Part shown: one piece after another, positions 22,706-32,479 of the stretch
How the letters are laid out: each line of letters opens with the position of its first letter
Numbering within the stretch: the first letter of the stretch is position 1
DNA from: Stomoxys calcitrans
Lineage: Eukaryota > Arthropoda > Insecta > Diptera > Muscidae
DNA length: 64,000 nucleotides
Reading direction: 5' to 3'
NCBI RefSeq assembly: GCF_963082655.1
Contig: NC_081553.1
Location: 47,427,527 to 47,491,526 of the forward strand
Notes under the pieces: model-generated
The model's database searches: none
What the model saw: the letters and a program-made list of their open reading frames with translations, nothing else
Told to the model about the DNA's origin: nothing
Position numbers and translations under genes: made by a program

Positions 22706-23200
22706 TTATCTCATGGAGGCTAAACTTTCCGACTGTTGGATCAAAAAGTCTTCCTTACCTATCTTCGTATAAAACTGTCCCAGAACGATTTTAATATCAT
22801 GGGCGGGGCAGCGGTCATATTCTCTCTCTAGGCGCTCGTAGAAAATATCCTTGGTCTGCTCGTCTTTGTCTTCCGTCGGGGCATGGGCACAAATAAGGCT
22901 GATGTTGAAGAATTTGGCTTTTATGCGGATTGTGGTTAGCCTCTCACCCACCGGAGTAAAGCTGGAGACAAGGTGTTTCAGTCTCCGACTAACCAAAAAT
23001 CCACAGCCAAATTCACGCCTGGTGTTATGGCAGCTAAAGTAAAGTTCGTCACCTTTTGGTGTTTTAGTGACGCCATTCCCCGTCAATCGCACTTCCTGTA
23101 AGACGGTAATATCTGCCTTGTACTTCTCTAATACATCCGCCAACGCGTATACTGCACCTTCTTTGTAGAGAGTGCGGACATTCCAGGTGCAGATCCGCAA
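22706..23200 (-). pseudogene. Endonuclease domain of the RTE-like LINE
   Basis: The 164-codon frame starts MRICTWNVRTLYKEG, the usual beginning of this domain, then has DITVLQEVRLTG (the QE metal-ligand motif is intact), GCGFLVSRRL and LICAHAPTEDKDE. The catalytic loop, normally GDFNAKIG, reads GQFYTKIG, so the Asp and Asn needed for catalysis are both lost. The frame ends early at SLASMR; the C-terminal part resumes at 22570 with IDSDHYLVAAKVR, where the SDH motif is intact. The start at 23200 is plausible because relatives begin at the same place, but upstream codons could also belong. Confidence 0.8.
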
Positions 23201-23469
23201 ATCATGGTCCTTTTTTCGTTTGCGTGGGTCATCAACGTTGGGGGGTCCGTTTTTACTATTCCTTTGTTTCTCATAGTAGTTCCCATAGTTTTCCGGGGCG
23301 GGTTACCGGCCCAGCGCCCCAACCGCATGGGTTTTGTGGGATTGCACATGTATCCTTCGTTGTGGCGAGGCGATTCTTCAAGATCCGACGCTCGCCGCCA
23401 GCCGCCCCTAACCACTTTTTTTCTATCAGTCAACACGCAGGGGATGTCCCCAATGAATGCAGTGCATTG

Positions 23470-23640
23470 AGTTGGCGAGAGGAAATTAGGAATTGAAGGG
23501 GGGAAAAGGATGTTGTGCTTATTGACATTTGTCATAAATCTTTGAATGTCAAAGTGAGTGGGAAAAACATTAGCCCGAAGTCCATTCCACATACGAATGG
23601 TTCGGGCAAAATAAGAATTCTCTCTATAATGCATTGTGCG
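23470..23640 (-). pseudogene. LINE C-terminal tail (RTIRMWNGL motif)
   Basis: MHYRENSYFARTIRMWNGLR followed by FPTHFDIQRFMTNVNKHNIL is a common ending of CR1/Jockey-type ORF2 proteins. Downstream codons to 23128 in this frame run into the 5' part of the neighbouring RTE-like element and are not part of this gene. Confidence 0.7.
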
Positions 23641-23770
23641 GTCCGCTGGCTAATCAATTACAAACGGGTGTGAGTTCCTGGAATGTCTAGTATCCCTGAC
23701 ATATATCCTTACATCAGGAATAAGAAGACGAATATTTAGATTAATTACGAATATTTAGATTTTAGAATAA

Positions 23771-24085
23771 TTAGAACGGCGCCAAACAACCCACATTGCG
23801 ACGATGATGAAGAGAGGCAATAGAGTTGGATACCCCACTGTCCCCATTCAAGGCCATTGCTCTCCTCTGTACACGGTCCAGTAGCTCCAGGGATGATTTT
23901 GAAGCTCCAGCCCATACATGTGAGATGTACTCCATTTTCGGCCATATGAAAGTGGTGTAGATGGTAAGAAGATCAGACGGAGTGAAGAAATTTTTACACC
24001 GTTTAAGGAAGCCTAAACACTTGAAAGCTTCTTTCGACACTTCGAATACTTTTTTAGCCCAACGGACTTCACTTTGTATTTTCAT
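23771..24085 (-). pseudogene. RT thumb / connection region
   Basis: The 104-codon frame starts MKIQSEVRWAKKVFEVSKEA and continues KCLGFLKRCKNFFTPSDLLT, IYTTFIWPKMEYISHVWAGA, then LELLDRVQRRAMALNGDSGV. This is the conserved post-palm region of CR1/Jockey-type RTs. It ends near SLHHRRNVGCLAPF, and after a gap the tail continues at 23634. Confidence 0.75.
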
Positions 24086-24119
24086 GCCCAGAACATCAAG
24101 ATTTCTGATTGCTCAACAT

Positions 24120-24446
24120 CTACACCGTTGATAGACAAAGATGATTGCAATGGGTCAGCGAATAGTTTGTGTGGTACTGAGTCTTCCGTGCATTAAAATC
24201 TACTCGATTCATTCGACCCCACATAGAAATGGTCAGCAAATCATGGCAGAGTGTATCGTCTATAACTCGCCCCTTGTCCTCAATCTCTCGAAAACTCGGC
24301 CTATGGTCGAATGAGAACGAATGACAGAGATTACTGTCATCCGCAGATGAGTAGATCGGATTCGATGTCTGATCCAACAGATCGTTGACGAAAATTAGAA
24401 AATGAGAAGGAGAAAGAACAGAGCCCTGGGGTACACCAGCGGGCAA
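24120..24446 (-). pseudogene. RT palm motifs B and C
   Basis: The frame reads MPAGVPQGSVLSPSHFLIFV, then NDLLDQTSNPIYSSADDSNL. GVPQG is intact, but the catalytic box has S where Y or F is usual (SADD). The following LTISMWGRMNRVDFNARKTQ is the usual downstream block. The flanking frames are broken at both sides. Confidence 0.75.
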
Positions 24447-24715
24447 TTTGTGATCATTGGGTGAGAACCCATCTATAACGAATAGTGCGATCTCTGAGAA
24501 AGCTCGAAATAAATCGATAGTAGTGCACCGTGCCAGACCCTATCAAATGCCTTGGAGATATCCAGAGCCACAATCTTACTCTCACCAAACTGGTGGATTG
24601 AGCGACTCCAACTTTCTGAAGTGCCATAAGGATGCCCGTAGAGCGATTTCTGCGGAACCCATATTATTGGTCGCTAAGAAGGCCATTAGATGCTAATTAC
24701 CTCACTAGATGGTGA

Positions 24716-25142
24716 TTAATCATGCTCTCCATACCATTGGAGAGAGGGAAGCATATCGCAATTGGCTGATAATTCGCAGGGATGTTTGCCCCACGCTTTT
24801 TGGGTATTGGCTGAACGTTCGCTACCTTTCAACGTGGTGGGAAGACTCCCGCACGGTAGACAAGCTTGAAAAGTTTGCGTAATGGACGAGCGAGCATCGA
24901 AGAACACTTGCGTAAGAGAAGTGTTGATATGCCATTCATAACCTTGGAGAGAGCAGAGTATATTGAAATTGGCCGATAATTCGTAGGGTTGTTTGCTTCT
25001 CCCTTTTTGGGTATTGGCTGAACGTTCGCAACCTTCCAACGCGTCGGGAAGACTCCCGCACGGTAGGCAAGCTTGAAAAGGTTGCATAAGGGACGAGTGA
25101 GCGTCGAAAAACACCTGCGCAGGACAAGTGTTGATATGCCAT
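24716..25142 (-). pseudogene. RT blocks 0-1 duplicated in tandem
   Basis: Two adjacent units encode the same segment: GISTLVLRRCFSTLTRPLCN, then FKLAYRAGVFPTRWKVANVQ, then PIPKKGEANNPTNYRPIS; and again GISTLLLRKCSSMLARPLRK and so on. The unit is about 204 bp (68 codons), so the junction (SALSKVMN/GIST) stays in frame. The second unit has a stop after YRAGVFPPR and has diverged to IPANYQPIA. This part of RT holds fingers residues and no catalytic Asp. Confidence 0.75.
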
Positions 25143-25440
25143 AGATTCTCAAGAACCCTTTTAACTCCACGAGTTCGAAAAAAATATTTGGGGCATGATG
25201 CCAGGAACATTTTCGATTGAGGGGAGTGGTTGATTGCTATCCGGCAGGACAGAGTTCCCTCCAAATATATCAGCCAACAGGTTAGCCTTATCAACCGGGT
25301 CAGTGAACGTTTGATCGTCCTTAATTAGTATTGGAATAGAAGAAGAACTACCCTTTACTCTTTTCACGAACGACCAAAAGCTCTTACTTCTTACCTGGGA
25401 ATAGACGCTGATGTTGGCCATGGGTTATTTGAAGGCGCCA

Positions 25441-25775
25441 ATAACTCGCCATCTCGAGTATCATTGTCACTCAGAATTTAATTAAGAGCCAGTGCCACCT
25501 GACTGCGCACTGAGACTCTCCCCTAGAAAATCGCTGACTGCCCGCGGCCGCATTTGCAGTTCCTGCGCATAAAAATGGAACAATCCACCATACGCAACCA
25601 GTGGACGCGTCCAGTAGCTTTCAGCTAAGCTTCCCGTGATAACGATGGACACCACACATGTCGGAGCTCAAACTTCCAGCCTGTGTGGTGCTCACAGTTA
25701 TCCCGTATCTGCCGGGATGATTACGCATTAACATATATTTATTGTAAAATATATATAAAATATATTTTTGCGAAA
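25441..25775. other. Unassigned segment, possibly a LINE tail
   Basis: It is GC-richer than its surroundings (GCCCGCGGCCGCATTTGCAG) and ends in an AT-rich run (ATATATAAAATATATTTTTG) before the MITE. Its composition resembles the 3' untranslated region of a non-LTR element, but I cannot assign it. Confidence 0.35.
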
Positions 25776-25777
25776 TA

Positions 25778-26013
25778 TTGGGTTGTCCAAAAAGTAATTG
25801 CGGATTTTTTAAAAGAAAGTAAATGCATTTTTAATAAAACTTAGAATGAACTTTAATCAAATATACTTTTTTACACTTTTTTTCTAAAGCAAGCTAAAAG
25901 TAACAGCTGATAACTGACAGAAGAAAGAAAGCAATTACAGAGTCACAAGCTGTGAAAAAATTTGTCAATGCCGACTATATGAAAAATTCGCAATTACTTT
26001 TTGGACAACCCAA
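25778..26013 (-). mobile_element. mariner-type MITE, copy 3
   Basis: 236 bp, with terminal repeats TTGGGTTGTCCAAAAAGTAA and the complementary end TTTTTGGACAACCCAA, TA on both sides. The same G-to-A change is present in both terminal repeats. Orientation is reversed relative to copies 1, 2 and 6. Confidence 0.85.
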
Positions 26014-26015
26014 TA

Positions 26016-27004
26016 GAATACATAGAACGTGGCTTTTGGCATTGGCCCATGCTTCCGTAGCTGAAAAATTGTATATGTTGACAATACGAGAGATATATGA
26101 AGAGCGAATATCAAAACATCCCTTCCCAACTCTTGGTAAACTTTAGTATCGCCTTAGAAGATATACCAGAAACTTTTCTATAGACAATGTGAAACATTAT
26201 TTCAAAGAAAATTTATTATAAATATCTGTTCAAATCAATGAAATAAATATCAGGAACCTAGCTATTTAAGACAGAAGAATTCTAATATCACTTCTCTGAT
26301 ATCATTAAGGTCTGCCCAATTCAAAACTTTCAGCTTTATGATAACTCATACCTGTAATTCACAATCTAAGTTTAAAGACCTCCCCAGTTCTCCATTTACA
26401 ATGTTTGTTGGCTTTGAGAATATGATTTTCGAAACTTTTGAGCATCATAGTATTCACTTTATTCACCATGAAGTCTGTCTGTTGGCTTTGAAAACATAAT
26501 GTTCAAAACTTTTGAACTTCATAGTGTTCACTTTATTCGTTATTGTCGACCTTCGCTTCCTCTCTCATTTGGTTTGGGCTTAACTTCAGTAAAAACCGCG
26601 CATTTGCAATTAATACATTCTTTTGTGGGTCTTTTATTTTAGTGCGAGCTTCTCCTCTTGTTGTACATCGTCATTCACCTTGTGGGTGAATTTAAAACTT
26701 TTAGTTGTGGCAGAGTTTTCCTCTCCATTTTACAAAATGGTGGTTCCACTTTGTTGCAGATAAATTGCTCGTTTACATTCAGCGGAAGATTAAAACCGGA
26801 CAAAACTACCAAAGCCAAATAATTGCAAATTTCTTCAATTTGCTTTTGTGTAAATAAGCCAACATAGAAAATTTTGAGTAAATTAGTTTGAAAACAAGGA
26901 ATTTTGAAATTTTCAGTGAGTGGTTGGCTGAATGGATCTTTGGAGTTGAACCTAATGTTGATTAGGGAAATAGGGAATGACTAAAGATCCGATACAAAAA
27001 CAAA
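26016..27004. other. No recognised gene; local 75-bp duplication
   Basis: Unit GTTGGCTTTGA.AA.AT, then AACTTTTGA.C.TCATAGT, then TTCACTTTATTC occurs at about 26409-26466 and 26482-26540. The rest is AT-rich with no features I can name. Confidence 0.45.
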
Positions 27005-28136
27005 ACAACTATGAGCGTGCTAAGTTCGACTGGGACGAATCTTATATACCCTCCACCATGGATTTGCGCGGTATCTCTTTTTAAGCAAACAAAGAATAAG
27101 AACTGTTATACTATTGAAGCTATATCAAGTTATTGTCCGATTCGAACCATAAATGAATTGAATGCTGAACATTGTGGAAGTCATTGTGTAACATTTCAGT
27201 CCATTCGGATAAGAATTGCGCCTTGTAGGGGCTCAAGAAGCCAAATCGGGAGATATGTTTATATGGGAGCTGTATCAAGCTATTGATCGATTCAGACCTA
27301 TCGATTAGACACGTATGTTGAAGGTCATATGAGAAGAAATCTGCCAAATCGGAAGAGCGCCCTCTAGAGGATCAATAAGTCAAAACCCCAAATCGGTTTA
27401 TATGGCAGCCATAACATGTTACGTTGCGATTTGCGCCATACTAAGCACGGTTATTGGAAGAAATAACAAAACACTACGTGTAAAATTTCAGCCAAATCGG
27501 ATGAGAATTGCGCCCTCTAGCGGCTGAAGAAGTCGAGATCCCAGATCGGTTTATATGACAGCTATACCAGATTGTGAACCGATTTGAATCATACTTAACA
27601 TAGTTGTTGGAAGTGATACCAAAACACTACGTGCAAGATTTTAGTCAAATCGGGCGAGAATTGCGCCCTCTACAGGCTCAAGAAGTCAAGACCCAAGATC
27701 GGTTTATATGGCAGCTGTATCAAAACATGGACCGATTTGAACCATATTTAGCGCAGTTGTTGAAGGTAATACCAAAACACCACGTGCAAAATTACAGGCA
27801 AATCGAATAAGAATTGCTCCCTCTAAAAGCTCAAGAAGTCAACACCCAAGATCGGTTTATATGGCAGCTATATGAACAGGTTATGAACCGATTTGAAACA
27901 TAATTAGCACAGTTGTTCTAAGTGGCATCAAAACACCACGTTCATTTCAGTCAAATTAGCCGAGAATTGCGCCCTCTATAGGCTTAAGAAGTCAAGACTA
28001 AAGATGGGTTTATATGGCAGCTTTATCAAAACATGGAATATTTTGGCCCATTTACAATCCCAACTGACCTACACTTATAAGAAGTATTTCTGCAAAATTT
28101 GAAGCGGCAAGCTTGACCTCTTCGAAAGTTGGCGTG
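27005..28136 (-). mobile_element. DINE-1/HINE-like element, GTCY end lost
   Basis: The low-coordinate end has GAGCGTGCTAAGTTCG, an imperfect hairpin (TTCGACTGGGACGAA) and TATACCCTCCACCATGG. About six monomers follow (GGTTTATATGGCAGCTGTAT type), then the conserved block GAAGTATTTCTGCAAAATTT. The copy stops at TCGAAAGTTGGCGTG, where a SINE body begins, just before the expected GTCY run. Confidence 0.65.
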
Positions 28137-28350
28137 GTTTTCCCATCCTATACTGGCCACATTTGTGAGGTACTATGCTATGTAAAACTTTTCTGCAAAG
28201 AGGTGTCACACTGCGTCACGCCATTCGGACTCGGCTATAAAAAGGAGACCCCTTATTATTGAGCTTAAACTTGAATCGGACTGCACTCATTGATATGTGA
28301 GAAGTTTGCCCCTGTTCCTTAGTGGAATGTTCATGGGCAAAATGCAATGC
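28137..28350 (+). mobile_element. SINE, 5' truncated
   Basis: Only the body is present, from GTTTTCCCATCCTATACTGG to GTTCATGGGCAAAATGC, lacking the tRNA-like head. 5' truncation is typical of target-primed insertion. It joins two DINE-like pieces. Confidence 0.75.
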
Positions 28351-28354
28351 AATG

Positions 28355-29048
28355 CAATGCCATGCAAGTTCAGCCGTGCCGAACTTGGGATACCCACCAT
28401 CACAAGGATATAATAATCATCCTATTTTATTAAAACTCCACTACTATATCCATAGTTTAAGCCCCCATAGGGGCTGGTCTCGATCATATTTTATTCAGGT
28501 CCCGAGAACTCATGTACAAGTAACAGTTTCAGCGAAATCAGGCAAGAAATTCGCTTTTTATGGGCTTTAGACCCTTTATCGGCAGATCGGTCTATATGGC
28601 AGCTATATTTGTGTAGTCTGATCTGATTCATATTTTGGGTCGGGAGGCTTAAAACAACTCACTGTTTCAAATTTCAGCGAAATTGGGAAATAAATAGGGC
28701 TTTTATGGGCTTCAGACCCTTAATCGGCAGATCGGTCTATATGGTAGCTATATCTAAATATAGTCCGATTTGGACCATATTTGGGTCCCATATTGGAAGT
28801 CATAAAACTAGTCACTGTTTCAAATTTCAGCGAAATCGTTTGAAAAATAGTGCCTTTATGGGCTTCAGACCCTTTATTTAGAGATCGGTCTATATGGCAG
28901 CTATATCTAAATATAATCCTATCTGAACCACATTCAGGTCAGATGTCGGGAGGCTTAAATTAACCCACTGTTACAAATTTTAGCGAAAGCGGGTAATAAA
29001 TAAAGCTTTTATGGGCTTCAGACCCTTTATCGGCAGATCGGCCTGAGT
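28355..29048 (-). mobile_element. DINE-like element, hairpin end and four monomers
   Basis: A weak hairpin (TTCAGCCGTGCCGAA) near 28369 is followed by GGATACCCACCATCAC. Monomers of the GGGCTTCAGACCCTTTATCG type follow, with GGCAGATCGGTCTATATGGC at about 28580, 28725 and 28880. The copy ends where the next element, in the opposite orientation, begins. Confidence 0.55.
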
Positions 29049-29352
29049 GCATCAAAAATACGTATCTGTGCCAATCTCCCGATTTTACTTCTTGAGGCCC
29101 TGGAAGCCGCAATTTTTGTACGATTTGGCTGAAATTTTGCATTTGGTGTTCTGTTATGACTTCCAACAACTGTGTCAAGTAAGGTAAACCGGCCTCTCGA
29201 TCATCTTTGTTGTGTTCCTAAAAGCTCTAATTTTTGCTGGTTTTAAAGAAGTTCATTTTTATATTTTTATAAAAATAAATTTTTACCACAATCCATGGTT
29301 ATGGGTTCCCAAGATTTAGCCCGGCCGAACTTAGTACGCTTTTACTGGTTTA
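29049..29352 (+). mobile_element. DINE-like element, hairpin-side fragment
   Basis: One monomer (TGGAAGCCGCAATTTTTGTA, TTCTGTTATGACTTCCAACA) is followed by the pre-hairpin region, an imperfect hairpin (TAGCCCGGCCGAA near 29320) and GTACGCTTTTACTGG. The 5' half is absent. Confidence 0.6.
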
Positions 29353-29962
29353 CTTTACCACACTAATATTATTTCAATTCAAATTCAATTTTTTATGCAA
29401 CATATTTAGGTGCTGTTCTTTAAATGTATTCCTTTCAAATCAGGCTTACAATTCTTCTCAAATTTTTCTTAGTCACCATTAGAATAACAGCATATAACTC
29501 TACATGTCTCAAGATTTTAACTAATTTCCTTTGCTATAATTAAGTCATTTATACTTATATCATCATCATAAAGATTTCGTTCAGCTACAAAACTGCACAA
29601 TTAAAATAAATGGTAAGGATGCGATGAGAAAAATTCACCTTAAGCAACCACCATGGTCCTGCAACTGCTACCAATTTATCTCCGAAACCACAACAACTAC
29701 GAATACTTGCAAACAAACCTACCCACCCAAAAACACAATCCTTAGAACAAAGAAACCTTGAATGTGTAATGTCATTGAAAAATTAGATGAACATTGGGCA
29801 ATTAATGAAGGTGGAAGTTAAGAATAATTATAATACTTAAGAAGTGAAACAGGATAGTGGTTGTTGGCAATGTGGACTAGGAAAGTTCTCTTTTGACAAT
29901 AGAGATTCCTCTCCAGAGAATAGAGGGTATATTAATTTAGTCAATCCGTTTGCATCTCATCA
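29353..29962. other. No recognised feature
   Basis: AT-rich, with no long open frame and no match to the repeat families in the window. Confidence 0.4.
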
Positions 29963-31015
29963 CAAACTTAAAATGTCCATATCTCCTTAACTAAGCCTCG
30001 TTGAGTAAAACAAGGATTTATTCATGATCACTTCGAAAATTTTTAAATGTTGTAAAAATCTGCCAAAAACTTAATTTTTCTCTTACTAAACTTAAAATGG
30101 TCATATATCCTTAACTAAGCCTCGTAGAGCAAAACGAGGAAAACGGCAAAAACTGAATTTTCCCCTTCCTTGAAATGGCCATATCTCCTTAACCAAGCCT
30201 TGCAGAGCAAAACGAGGATTAAATTGTGATCACTTCTAAAAATTCAAAACTTTGATGAAAATCAAAAAGCTGAATTTTTTCCTTTCAAACTTAAATCGGC
30301 CATATATTCTTTCAAAACGAGGATTAATTTGTGATCACTTCGAAATTTTAAAAATGTTGATGAAAATCGGCCAAAAACTGAATTTTTCTCTGCTCAAATT
30401 AAAAATGGCCACTAAGAGCAAAACGAGAATAAATTCAGGATCACTCCAAAAATTAACGATAAAAATCGCCCAAAATTTAATTTTTCCCTTCCCAAACTTA
30501 AATGGGCTATAACTCCTTAACCAAGCCTCGTTGAGCAAATCGAGGATTAATTCGTAATTACTTCCAAAAATTCAAATTTTGATGAAAATCGGCGAAAAGC
30601 CGAATTTTTTCCCTTCTCAAACTTAAAATGGCCATATCTCGTCGTAGAGCAAAACGAGGATTAATTCGTGATCACCTCGAAAATTAAAAATGTTGATTAA
30701 AATAGGCTAAAAACTGAATTTTTCCCTTTCCAAACTTAAAATTGCCATATCTCCTCAACTAAGGCTCGTAGAGAAAAACGAGATTTAATTGGTGATTATA
30801 TCCAAAAATTAGGAATTTTGCTGAAAATCAGCCAAAAATTAATTTTTCCCATTCAAAACTTAAAATGGTCATATCTCCTTAATAAAGTCTCGTACAGCAA
30901 AACGAAGATTAATTCGTGATCACTTCAAAAATTTAAAATGTTGATGAAAGTCGGCCAAATACTGAATTTTCCCCTTCCCAAAGTTAAAATGGACATATCT
31001 TAACTAAGCAGCGTT
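29963..31015 (+). repeat. AT-rich satellite, monomer about 124 bp, about nine to ten copies
   Basis: The core words are AAACTTAAAATGGCCATATC, CTCCTTAACTAAGCCTCG, AGCAAAACGAGGATTAATTC, GTGATCACTTCGAAAATTT and GATGAAAATCGGCCAAAAAC. The AAAATGGCCATAT core recurs near 29970, 30094, 30173, 30291, 30402, 30502, 30626, 30739, 30862 and 30986. Full units are 123-124 bp and the shorter ones are deleted. It is unrelated to the DINE-type monomers. Short open frames inside it are periodic artefacts. Confidence 0.8.
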
Positions 31016-31074
31016 TGAGATGTACAGGAGACAGAATTAAGTCCGAAAATTCGACCAAAGAATTAAACATCAAT

Positions 31075-31330
31075 AAACAGTCAGCGCAATCTGGCTAGAA
31101 GAAGGCATACCCGATGATTGGAACCTCAGCATACTATCTCCCGTACACAAGAGAGAAGACAAGACGGAATGTGCCAACTACAGAGGAATAAGTCTCCTCC
31201 CCATCGCATACAAGATACTCTCGAACATACTGTGTGAAAGATTAATTCCAAAAGTCAACGAGATAATTGGGCCCTATCAATGCGGCTTTAGACCTGATAA
31301 ATCCACCCTGGATCAGATATTCATGCTGCC
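31075..31330 (+). pseudogene. Orphan RT-fingers fragment of the RTE-like LINE
   Basis: The plus strand reads SAIWLEEGIPDDWNLSILSP, VHKREDKTECANYRGISLLP, IAYKILSNILCERLIPKVNE and IIGPYQCGFRPDKSTLDQIF without a stop across about 80 codons. It has no methionine start. It covers nearly the same module that is repeated in tandem at 20488-21722 and is better preserved than those copies. No flanking LINE sequence is present. Confidence 0.8.
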
Positions 31331-31377
31331 ATAAGCGAGTCTTTCAGGACATTCGTAATAGATTACAACCGGTGAAC

Positions 31378-31467
31378 ATTTTTTTTCTGTTCTCGACACG
31401 ATTCGAACCTAGGCTTTCAGTGTCATAGGCGAATTTCCTTACCCCTGCGCTACTGTGGCCTCCATGA
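31378..31467 (-). mobile_element. SINE head fragment
   Basis: The minus strand carries GGCCACAGTAGCGCAGGGGT and a box B-like AGGTTCGAATCGTG, followed by an A-rich stretch. Only the tRNA-like head is present, as at 53212-53312. Confidence 0.7.
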
Positions 31468-31689
31468 CACACGACATGTCTCCGTCTTATTCCACCTACT
31501 CTCTGTTTATTATGAAGTTTATCGATCTTAAAATCAGGAGAACCTCTTAATTGTTGACGAAAATTCATAGAGAGTTTGACGTGTGATGGTAGTAAAGTGC
31601 CATACTAGCTTCCGGCTAGAATACACAGGAATTCTCAGAAAGCCTTGAGGAAGTTGATGACTTCAACAGGATTAGAGAAATTTGGTATA

Positions 31690-32169
31690 TGGAGTATGTT
31701 TATATCCTCCCATACCCACATCAAATCACTTTCATAGGAAGCAGTAGCCCCAATGTCTTAGCTAGTTGGGGGGAGGGGATTATCGTTAACCGATCGCCAT
31801 AATATTGCGCATTTTGCTTATTGGGATCAAACACACAATACACAATGGGACAGTCTAATGAATATTCTTTGTCGTCATAAACATTTAAGACGATCTACCC
31901 ATGCCCGTCCATCTGTTTACTGAAAGCACGGTACAGTTTTGAAAAATTAAGATATTGAGCTGAGATTTTGCACAGACTATTTTTATGTTCATAGGCAGGT
32001 TAAGTACCACTATAACTACATTGGACTATATCCTGTTTTAGCCCCCTATAGGCTAACCAACCGATTTAGGCTCGTAAAAGCTGTATCTATTACCCGATAT
32101 AGTGGGAATTTGGCACAATAATTTGTGTTTGGGAATTTGGCACAATAATTTCTTTAACTCTCTAATATC
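31690..32169 (+). mobile_element. Degenerate DINE-like fragment
   Basis: Recognisable blocks are AAGACGATCTACCCATGCCC with GTCCATCTG (a shrunken GTCY run), GATATTGAGCTGAGATTTTG and CATAGGCAGGTTAAG. These are shared with the better copies starting at 40848 and 44925. Confidence 0.5.
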
Positions 32170-32460
32170 TTTTAAGGTTGGGGACACTTCGCCCGGAATG
32201 CGGATATCGAATTCGTGCCATTGTAGCCTATGACGTTGAATGCGTTCGGATCGTGGCGAGAACATCGGACAAAGCGGTGTTCATCCCCTCTTAATGTTGG
32301 CGACATTTGCGAGGTACAATGCCGCACTGCGGGACGCCGTTCGGACTCGGCTATAAAAAAGGTCCCTTATCGTAGAGTTTAAACTTGAATCGGAAAGCAC
32401 TCATTGATGTGTGAGAATTTGCCCCTTCTCGGTTCCTGGTGGTAACGTTCTTCCTTAGGG
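32170..32460 (+). mobile_element. SINE, old and degenerate
   Basis: The body motifs CCTCTTAATGTTGGCGACAT, GACGCCGTTCGGACTCGGCT and CACTCATTGATGTGTGAGAA identify the family. The head is badly decayed, although TAGCCTATGACGTTGAATGC is still visible. Confidence 0.65.
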
Positions 32461-32479
32461 TAATTTTCTCATTAGGGAA

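Larger units (their letters stand above)
19140..23450 (-). mobile_element. RTE-like non-LTR retrotransposon, rearranged
   Basis: Read on the minus strand from about 23450: a GC-richer 5' leader, an APE-type endonuclease (23200-22706 and 22570), a linker, repeated RT fingers, a SINE insertion, an RT palm with YADD, and a C-terminal end. The endonuclease start RICTWNVRTL and the tail patterns (FIYLGTAV, GVRDFRMRAEDRG) fit the RTE clade. Stops and frameshifts are frequent, and RT motif A between about 20100 and 20070 is deleted. It cannot mobilise itself. An orphan piece of the same family occurs at 31075-31330. Confidence 0.8.
23451..25440 (-). mobile_element. CR1/Jockey-group non-LTR retrotransposon, 5' truncated
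   Basis: Order on the minus strand: pre-RT linker (SFWSFVKRVKGSSSSIPILI, about 25390-25330), duplicated RT block 0-1 (25142-24720), motif B (AGVPQGSVLSPSHFLIFVND, about 24440), motif C (SADDSNLCHSF, where Y is replaced by S), then thumb (AFKCLGFLKRCKNFFTPSDL) and a C-terminal tail ending near 23470 (SYFARTIRMWNGLRANVFPT). No endonuclease is seen, so the copy is 5' truncated. It lies directly upstream of the RTE-like element in the same orientation. The clade is uncertain. Confidence 0.75.

Noticed and set aside
23204..23496. Plus-strand frames of 88-90 codons across the start of the RTE-like LINE
   Set aside because: They lie opposite the LINE leader and endonuclease start, which explain the sequence better.
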